Shown piece by piece: positions 58,193 to 64,000 of a stretch of 64,000 nucleotides of DNA. The stretch's first letter is position 1. Each line of letters starts with the position of its first letter. The stretch lies in assembly GCA_902559635.1 (NCBI GenBank), contig CACEIY010000001.1, forward strand, positions 57,549 through 121,548, given 5' to 3'. The position numbers and the translations under genes were made by a program. The notes beneath the pieces were generated by a model. That model was not told the DNA's origin. It saw only the letters and a list, made by a program, of their open reading frames with translations, and did no database searches. Source of the DNA: an uncultured Pelagibacteraceae bacterium (GTDB lineage: Bacteria > Pseudomonadota > Alphaproteobacteria > Pelagibacterales > Pelagibacteraceae).

Positions 58193-58836
58193 TCAAAAAT
58201 TTTATCAACCAAATATAATCCTAAAGCAACGCAAGGACCTATTCCGAAAGCAAATAATAAAGTTCCAATCCCTACTGTTCCGCCCAAGTACCAACCAATA
58301 CTAACAACTGAAATTTCTAAAGTTGCTCTCACTGCCGCTATAGGTAAATTTGTTATTTCTTGAAGACCAATCATTAAACCATCTCTTGGTCCTGCTCCTA
58401 AATTTGAAACTAAATAAATACCACCTCCAATTCCAACTATAATTACTGAAATAAAAGCTAAAAGTAGTTGATGAATATAATTAGAAGGAGTAGGTACAAA
58501 TTTTATACAAAGATCAATCATTAAAGCAATTATTAATGCATTAAATATAGTTCCAAGACCTGGTTTTTGACCTAAAGGAATCCATAGAATTAAAACTGCT
58601 ACACTAATTAAAAACGTGATTGTACCAATGCTTAAATTTACATTTAAAGAAATACCTTGAGCTAAAACACTCCAAGGAGATGCTCCCGTAAATGAAACAA
58701 TTAACAAGCCCTCACCTAAGCCAAACAAAGTCAAGCCAAAACATAAAAAAAAGAAAGTAGAAAATTTTGGTTTAAAATTATATGGCTTTTCAGAACTCCA
58801 ATTTACTCTTGGTATTTTCTTTATTTTCAAAAACAT
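58189..58836 (-). CDS. YczE/YyaS/YitT-like membrane protein
   Basis: FGLTLFGLGEGLLIVSFTGASPWSVLAQGIS, LVSNLGAGPRDGLMIGL. Confidence 0.8.
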   Translation of the reverse strand: MFLKIKKIPRVNWSSEKPYNFKPKFSTFFFLCFGLTLFGLGEGLLIVSFTGASPWSVLAQGISLNVNLSIGTITFLISVAVLILWIPLGQKPGLGTIFNALIIALMIDLCIKFVPTPSNYIHQLLLAFISVIIVGIGGGIYLVSNLGAGPRDGLMIGLQEITNLPIAAVRATLEISVVSIGWYLGGTVGIGTLLFAFGIGPCVALGLYLVDKIFD

Positions 58837-58888
58837 TTTTTAATAAGATATTTCTATTATTGATAAAGTCTAATAATGTAACTGCCAA

Positions 58889-59569
58889 ATGAAAAAATTT
58901 ATAGTCATTTTATTTTTTATACTCTTTTCTTCTATTTCAATGGCTAATATGGCTCACTATAACAAATATAATAAAATTGAAATGGAAATTTTTAGAAATG
59001 GTAAATTAATTGGTTATAACTATTATTTTTTTTCAAGAAAAGGTGATGAAACAATTGTAACTAACCAAATCAAATTTTCAGTAAAACTTTTAGGAACTAT
59101 CATTTTTCAAGTTGAAGGATATAGTGAAGAAAAATATTTTAAAGATCAATTAATTTCTTACGTCTCAAAAACTTTACAAAATAATAAAAAAAAATTTGTT
59201 AATCTAAGTTTTGATAAAAAAAAAAATATATTTAATATAAATGGTTCTTCATATAATGGTGAAGCATCAATTAATAATGTCATTGGAAACTGGTGGAATC
59301 ATAAAGTTCTACAATCAGATAGTCAGATTAGCCCAATTTCAGGAAGTATTAAGGAACAGGTGGTTACATTAATAGGTAATGAAAAAATTAATCAGTATGG
59401 AAAAACTTACGTGGTTGATCATTTTACATTGAAATCAAAAGACATGTCATTACCTAAAGATAAGAGACTTGATTTTGATATCTGGTATGATCAAGAAAAT
59501 TCTAGAATTATACGAGTAACTTATTCAAGAATGGGTGATTGGGAATATCGCCTGAAAAATTTTGAATAA
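58889..59569 (+). CDS. DUF6134-like secreted protein
   Basis: Signal peptide; DFDIWYDQENSRIIRVTYSRMGDWEYRL C-terminal motif. Confidence 0.65.
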   Translation: MKKFIVILFFILFSSISMANMAHYNKYNKIEMEIFRNGKLIGYNYYFFSRKGDETIVTNQIKFSVKLLGTIIFQVEGYSEEKYFKDQLISYVSKTLQNNKKKFVNLSFDKKKNIFNINGSSYNGEASINNVIGNWWNHKVLQSDSQISPISGSIKEQVVTLIGNEKINQYGKTYVVDHFTLKSKDMSLPKDKRLDFDIWYDQENSRIIRVTYSRMGDWEYRLKNFE

Positions 59570-59574
59570 TTTAA

Positions 59575-60891
59575 TTACTTTCCAGCAACAATCATTCCTT
59601 CAATCATCATAGTTGGAGAATTAGTTGAATAATTAAATTCTAAATCATTTGCTAAAGTTATATTTTGAAACATTTCTTTAAAATTACCTGCTACAGTAAT
59701 TTCATTAATTGGATATTTAAATTCTCCATTTTCAATTAAAAAACCGGTAGCACCTACAGAATAGTCTCCCGTTACAATATTACTTCCATGACCTATAGTT
59801 TCAGTAATATAAAGACTCTTTGAATTAGAATTTAAAAGGTCTTTGTAAGAAATTTTTCCATTATCAATATAAAGGTTGCTAGCACCTCCACATCTTCCAT
59901 TTGATTTAAGATTTAACTTCTTCCCATTATATGTATCTATTAAATAATGTTTGAGTATGCCCTGTTCAACCAACTTTAAAGTTTCATTTTTAACTCCTTC
60001 AGCATCAAAACTTCTTGAGCCAAGACCTTTCATTATGTCTGGTTTATCAAAAATATTTATAGAGTCTGAAAATATTTTTTGATTAATTTTATCTTTCAAA
60101 AATGAAGTCCCTCTAGTAATGACAGAAGATGAAATAGCACTTGCAAAAGTATTTAATATTCCTTTTGCTATTCTTTTATCAAAAATAATATTAATCTTTT
60201 CACTTCCAATTTTTTTTGGATTTAATTTTCTTATGGAGTGATCTGCCGCTATTTTTCCTAAATTCTCAGCATCCTTAATGTCTTTAAGGTGACATTTGCT
60301 AGTATATTCATAATCTCGTTCCATACTTTTTTCGTCTTTTGCTACAGTTATGCTTGATGCATTAAATGAAGATGATTTATAACCATCACAAAAACCATCA
60401 CTATTAGCCAGAATAAAATTTGATTTATTTTCTGTAAAACTAGACTCAGTATTAACTATTTTTTTATCATCTGATGCGGAGTTCTCTAGTCGTTTTAAGT
60501 ACTCGATTTTATCATTATTTTCTATATGACTTTCATCATATAAATTTAAATCTTTTACTTCTTCTGCAAGCAAATCTTTATCTGGTAATGAATTAAATTC
60601 ATCCTCAGGAGTATTTTTTGTAGTTTCTATACATTTTTTAATCAAAATATTTAAATTATCGTTTAATAAATTTGACGAAGATATGGAAGATTTTTTTTTA
60701 CCAATATAGGTTGTTATATATATTCCAAGATCATCTGATCTGTTAGACTCATCTAATTTTTTATTTCTAAAATTAACAGTTTCAGAAATTGAGTTATTTA
60801 CAATTACACTTGTATCAGATGCACCTAGCTTCTTTGATAAATCTAAACAATAAGAAGCTTTTTTTTTTAAATACTCTTGATCTTTAACCAT
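59575..60891 (-). CDS. pmbA: TldE/PmbA metalloprotease-family protein
   Basis: GLGSRSFDAEGVKNETLKLVEQGILKHYLIDTYNGKKLN, GDYSVGATGFLIENGE. Confidence 0.94.
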   Translation of the reverse strand: MVKDQEYLKKKASYCLDLSKKLGASDTSVIVNNSISETVNFRNKKLDESNRSDDLGIYITTYIGKKKSSISSSNLLNDNLNILIKKCIETTKNTPEDEFNSLPDKDLLAEEVKDLNLYDESHIENNDKIEYLKRLENSASDDKKIVNTESSFTENKSNFILANSDGFCDGYKSSSFNASSITVAKDEKSMERDYEYTSKCHLKDIKDAENLGKIAADHSIRKLNPKKIGSEKINIIFDKRIAKGILNTFASAISSSVITRGTSFLKDKINQKIFSDSINIFDKPDIMKGLGSRSFDAEGVKNETLKLVEQGILKHYLIDTYNGKKLNLKSNGRCGGASNLYIDNGKISYKDLLNSNSKSLYITETIGHGSNIVTGDYSVGATGFLIENGEFKYPINEITVAGNFKEMFQNITLANDLEFNYSTNSPTMMIEGMIVAGK

Positions 60892-62304
60892 CTATAATTT
60901 TGTGCCACCAACTGTCATTCTATTGATTAGTATGGAAGGCTGAGCAACTCCAACAGGAACACCTTGACCAGCTTTGCCGCATGTTCCAATTCCAGGATCT
61001 AACATCATGTCATTACCAACCATTGAAACTTCTTTTAAAATTGAAGGACCATCACCTATAAGTGTTGCTCCTTTAATCGGTGATCCAATTTTACCATTAA
61101 CGATTTCATATGCTTCTGTACAATTAAATACAAATTTTCCTGAAGTAATATCAACTTGTCCTCCACCAAAGCTCACTGCAAAAATACCTTTGTCTACTGA
61201 TTTAATCATTTCATCTTGAGTTTGTTTGCCATTTAACATCATAGTATTTCTCATTCGAGGTAATACAATATGTCTATAATTTTCTCTTCTGCCACTTCCT
61301 GTAGATCTAGTATTCATCAAACGAGCATTTAATCTATCTTGCATAAAATTTTTTAGAATTCCATTTTCAATCAATACAGTTTTTTCTGTTGGTGTTCCTT
61401 CGTCATCAATTGTTAGACTTCCTCTTCTATTATCTATAGTTCCATCATCAACTATGGTAACATCCTCGCTGGCAACCTTTTGGCCCATCAGATCATGAAA
61501 TGCAGAAGTTTTTTTTCTATTAAAATCTCCCTCTAAACCATGACCTATAGCTTCATGAATTAAAATTGCAGGCCACCCTGGGCCTAGAACAACTTTCATT
61601 TCACCTGCAGGTGCTGGTTTACTTTCTAAATTCACTGAAGCTATTCTTAAAGCTTCATCACAAACATTTTTCCAATTATCCTCTTTCAAATAAGAATCAT
61701 AAGATTGTCTACCACCAATTCCATATACACCTGATTCTTTTCTTCCATTTTTTTCAAGCATAACAGATACATTAAATCTAATTAAAGGACGTACGTCCGA
61801 TAATGTTTCGCCTCCAGATCTAATTATCTCTATAGACTTCTGCTCCCCATTAAAATTAGCTGTTACCTGTTTGATATTATTATCTTTTGATCTAAGATAT
61901 TCATTAACTTTGTTTAAAATTTCTATTTTAGAACTAAGTGTTTTTTGTTCAATCGGATTAATATTTTCATAATACTTTTTATTAGATTTACTAATAGAAT
62001 GATTGTACGTGCCTTTGGCAGATTTTAATGTAGATTTTAAATTCTCTGAGGATTGTTTTAATGAATTTTTAGATATTTCGTTAGAATGAGAGTAAGCAAC
62101 AATTTCATTTGATATAGCTCGAAACCCAAATCCCAAGTCAGAACTATAACTAGAGTTTTTTATTTTATTGTCATCTAATAAAATATTCTCAGATATAGAG
62201 TTTTCTAAATATAATTCACCATCATCACATTTTTTTAAAGTATCTGAAATTATATTCTCTGCATTATTTCTAGATAAGTCAGATTTTTCAAAGAAATTAC
62301 TCAT
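60892..62304 (-). CDS. tldD: Metalloprotease TldD
   Basis: ILIHEAIGHGLEGDFNRKKTSAF (HExxxH), GRRENYRHIVLPRMRNTMM. Confidence 0.97.
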   Translation of the reverse strand: MSNFFEKSDLSRNNAENIISDTLKKCDDGELYLENSISENILLDDNKIKNSSYSSDLGFGFRAISNEIVAYSHSNEISKNSLKQSSENLKSTLKSAKGTYNHSISKSNKKYYENINPIEQKTLSSKIEILNKVNEYLRSKDNNIKQVTANFNGEQKSIEIIRSGGETLSDVRPLIRFNVSVMLEKNGRKESGVYGIGGRQSYDSYLKEDNWKNVCDEALRIASVNLESKPAPAGEMKVVLGPGWPAILIHEAIGHGLEGDFNRKKTSAFHDLMGQKVASEDVTIVDDGTIDNRRGSLTIDDEGTPTEKTVLIENGILKNFMQDRLNARLMNTRSTGSGRRENYRHIVLPRMRNTMMLNGKQTQDEMIKSVDKGIFAVSFGGGQVDITSGKFVFNCTEAYEIVNGKIGSPIKGATLIGDGPSILKEVSMVGNDMMLDPGIGTCGKAGQGVPVGVAQPSILINRMTVGGTKL

Positions 62305-62397
62305 GATTAGCTATACATAGGTTGTTTGAGATAATTTTCAACTAGAGTATTTTACGCATGTACATATCTTAAGTAAGTGAGTAATTATGAGTTTATT

Positions 62398-62745
62398 ATG
62401 AAAGTTTATTTCAATAATTCCTGTAAAATTTGTAAAGCAGAAATAGATTTATATAAGAAAGAAAAAATTCAAGAGATTGATTGGATAGATATAACAAACA
62501 ATGAATTAGCTGAAATAGAAACCTCTAAAAATAGCGAAGAACTATTACGAAGACTTCATATTAAAGAAGGCAAGAAAGTTACTCAAGGTGCAGAAGCATT
62601 TCTAGCATTATGGAAAAAAATCCCAAAATATAAATTTTTGTATAATTTTTTTAAATTGCCAATAATTTTTAATTTATTTTCTTTTGGATATGAAATAGTA
62701 GCCTTTTTTCTATATTTAAAAAATAAAAAACAATTAAAAAATTAA
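62398..62745 (+). CDS. DUF393 family thiol-disulfide oxidoreductase
   Basis: VYFNNSCKICKAEIDLYKK, HIKEGKKVTQGAEAFLALWKKIP; start reset to MKVYF. Confidence 0.85.
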   Translation: MKVYFNNSCKICKAEIDLYKKEKIQEIDWIDITNNELAEIETSKNSEELLRRLHIKEGKKVTQGAEAFLALWKKIPKYKFLYNFFKLPIIFNLFSFGYEIVAFFLYLKNKKQLKN

Positions 62746-63035
62746 TTAAAAAAAAATAATAAGAACTTACTTAATAAAGACATTGAAGATATAAACATAA
62801 CAAGAACTATCGAATACATAAATAAAACAATTTTATTTTTTTTTCTTCTTAGTCTTACAAAATCTTTATCATCTAAATCAGAAATATCTCTCTTACCCAT
62901 AACTGGATAATCGTAACTAAATCGCCAAGTACTATCTCCCAGTCTAGGATCTAGATTGTTATAATATGTTATCCATGCAAGAATATATTTTAAAATTATA
63001 TAAAGAATTATAAGAAAAGCAGTGCCTAAAATCAT
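62742..63035 (-). CDS. Hypothetical membrane protein
   Basis: 97 aa with N- and C-terminal TM segments. Confidence 0.6.
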   Translation of the reverse strand: MILGTAFLIILYIILKYILAWITYYNNLDPRLGDSTWRFSYDYPVMGKRDISDLDDKDFVRLRRKKNKIVLFMYSIVLVMFISSMSLLSKFLLFFFN

Positions 63036-63065
63036 TTAAGATAATACCTATTAAAAAAAAAAATA

Positions 63066-64000
63066 TTAATTGTTATTTTTGTCTCTTTTTCTTGCTATGA
63101 GTTGAGTTAAAGAATCAACCATTGTGTCTGAAGCTTTAAATATGTCTGCACTCCTAAATTCATGTGAAAGATTTTTTTCTGGATTAGTTTTGTCTTCAAT
63201 CACAATTCCTTCATCTGGAGAATTGTTTTTTATATAAATTAGTAACAGCCACTCTTCATCTTCGGACTCATCCCATCTAATAAAAATCTCACCAGTCTCA
63301 AATCTTCTATCAATACAACGAAAGATAGACATATTTCGAGTAACATGTCTTTTATTTAACTGAAACACTAAACTACTTGCACTTCTATAAAAACTTTCTA
63401 AAGCAAATTCTATTTTTTGTCTTGCTAAAGTATATTCTTTCTCTTTTAATAATAATGTTTCTCTATCCTCATCTCCTTGGAGTTTTACTCCAAGGGATTC
63501 AACTCTTTCTTTAATTTTTTGATCTCTAATAATTCGGTATTTTTCTTTTAGCTTATCAATTCTTTCTTGTAATCCCGAATAATCTTCTCTTTTCTCTCTT
63601 AAAGAAATTTTTTCAAGTCTCTCTAACTCTTTAACTTCTCTAATTCTAAATTTCTCTATTTGTTTATCTAATCTTAATTGTTTTAAAAACTGCTTCTGTT
63701 TTTCTGCTTGTTCAATTCTTAAAAGAGCCTGTTCTTTTCTTAAAAATAATTTTATGTCTTTTGTTCTTTGTTTTTCTAATCTGACTTCATCTTTTAAAGC
63801 CTGTTCTTTTAATTTTGCTTTTAAAATTTCTTCATCTTTCTTTTGTTTTTCAATTGCAATTTTTTCCTTTCTTTCATTCTCAATCCTTTCTAATTTTAAT
63901 CTTCTCTTTTCATTATCTTTTAAAATTTTATAATTTGAAATGGTTTCTGAAATTTTATCAAAAAATCCCTGGATATATTTCTCTAATTTAAAATTAATCT
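63066..64000 (-). CDS. Long coiled-coil protein with C-terminal globular domain, 5' end beyond window
   Basis: Reverse frame stays open from 63368 to the window edge (…EKRRLKLERIENERKEKIAIEKQKKDEEILKAKLKEQALKDEVRLEKQ…); the 100-aa ORF in the track is only its C terminus. Confidence 0.75.
   Translation of the reverse strand, partial: INFKLEKYIQGFFDKISETISNYKILKDNEKRRLKLERIENERKEKIAIEKQKKDEEILKAKLKEQALKDEVRLEKQRTKDIKLFLRKEQALLRIEQAEKQKQFLKQLRLDKQIEKFRIREVKELERLEKISLREKREDYSGLQERIDKLKEKYRIIRDQKIKERVESLGVKLQGDEDRETLLLKEKEYTLARQKIEFALESFYRSASSLVFQLNKRHVTRNMSIFRCIDRRFETGEIFIRWDESEDEEWLLLIYIKNNSPDEGIVIEDKTNPEKNLSHEFRSADIFKASDTMVDSLTQLIARKRDKNNN

Noticed and set aside
59575-62304. TldD/PmbA pair as RiPP-maturation system
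   Set aside because: Homologous pair can process RiPPs, but no precursor-like short peptide or modifying enzyme lies nearby; pair is widely housekeeping

Overview
AT-rich, gene-dense 64 kb chromosomal window from an alphaproteobacterium. Gene content and architecture (very short spacers, retinal-biosynthesis cluster crtIBY-blh, minimal regulation) suggest SAR11/Pelagibacterales; that assignment is inference. Most genes are core: cytochrome bc1, hemF, greA, cca, ispE, rnhB-ccrM-(FAD monooxygenase)-mutY-DUF721-dsbA-smc, ATP synthase F0, crtIBY-blh-ispH, thrB/rnhA/thrC, aa3-type cytochrome c oxidase, lipid A genes, purD, ileS-ribF, groESL, typA, tldD/pmbA. No CRISPR array, IS element, prophage or rRNA was seen. 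One tRNA (Gln, UUG) is present. The most interesting signals are: (1) an SMC protein of only 798 aa with canonical ATPase heads but no recognisable hinge; (2) a parS-like site (GTTTCACGTGGAAAC) just after rnhB; (3) a ccrM promoter carrying two GANTC sites; (4) a tRNA-Gln whose encoded CCA end lies 3 nt before the start codon of the CCA-adding enzyme gene; (5) a family-4-like uracil-DNA glycosylase lacking most Fe-S cysteines and the conserved motif His; (6) 11 of 12 convergent gene pairs overlapping or within 5 bp, the single exception carrying a bidirectional terminator; (7) a small sulfotransferase/APS-kinase/methyltransferase islet after groEL. No wholly new multi-gene system could be demonstrated from sequence alone.
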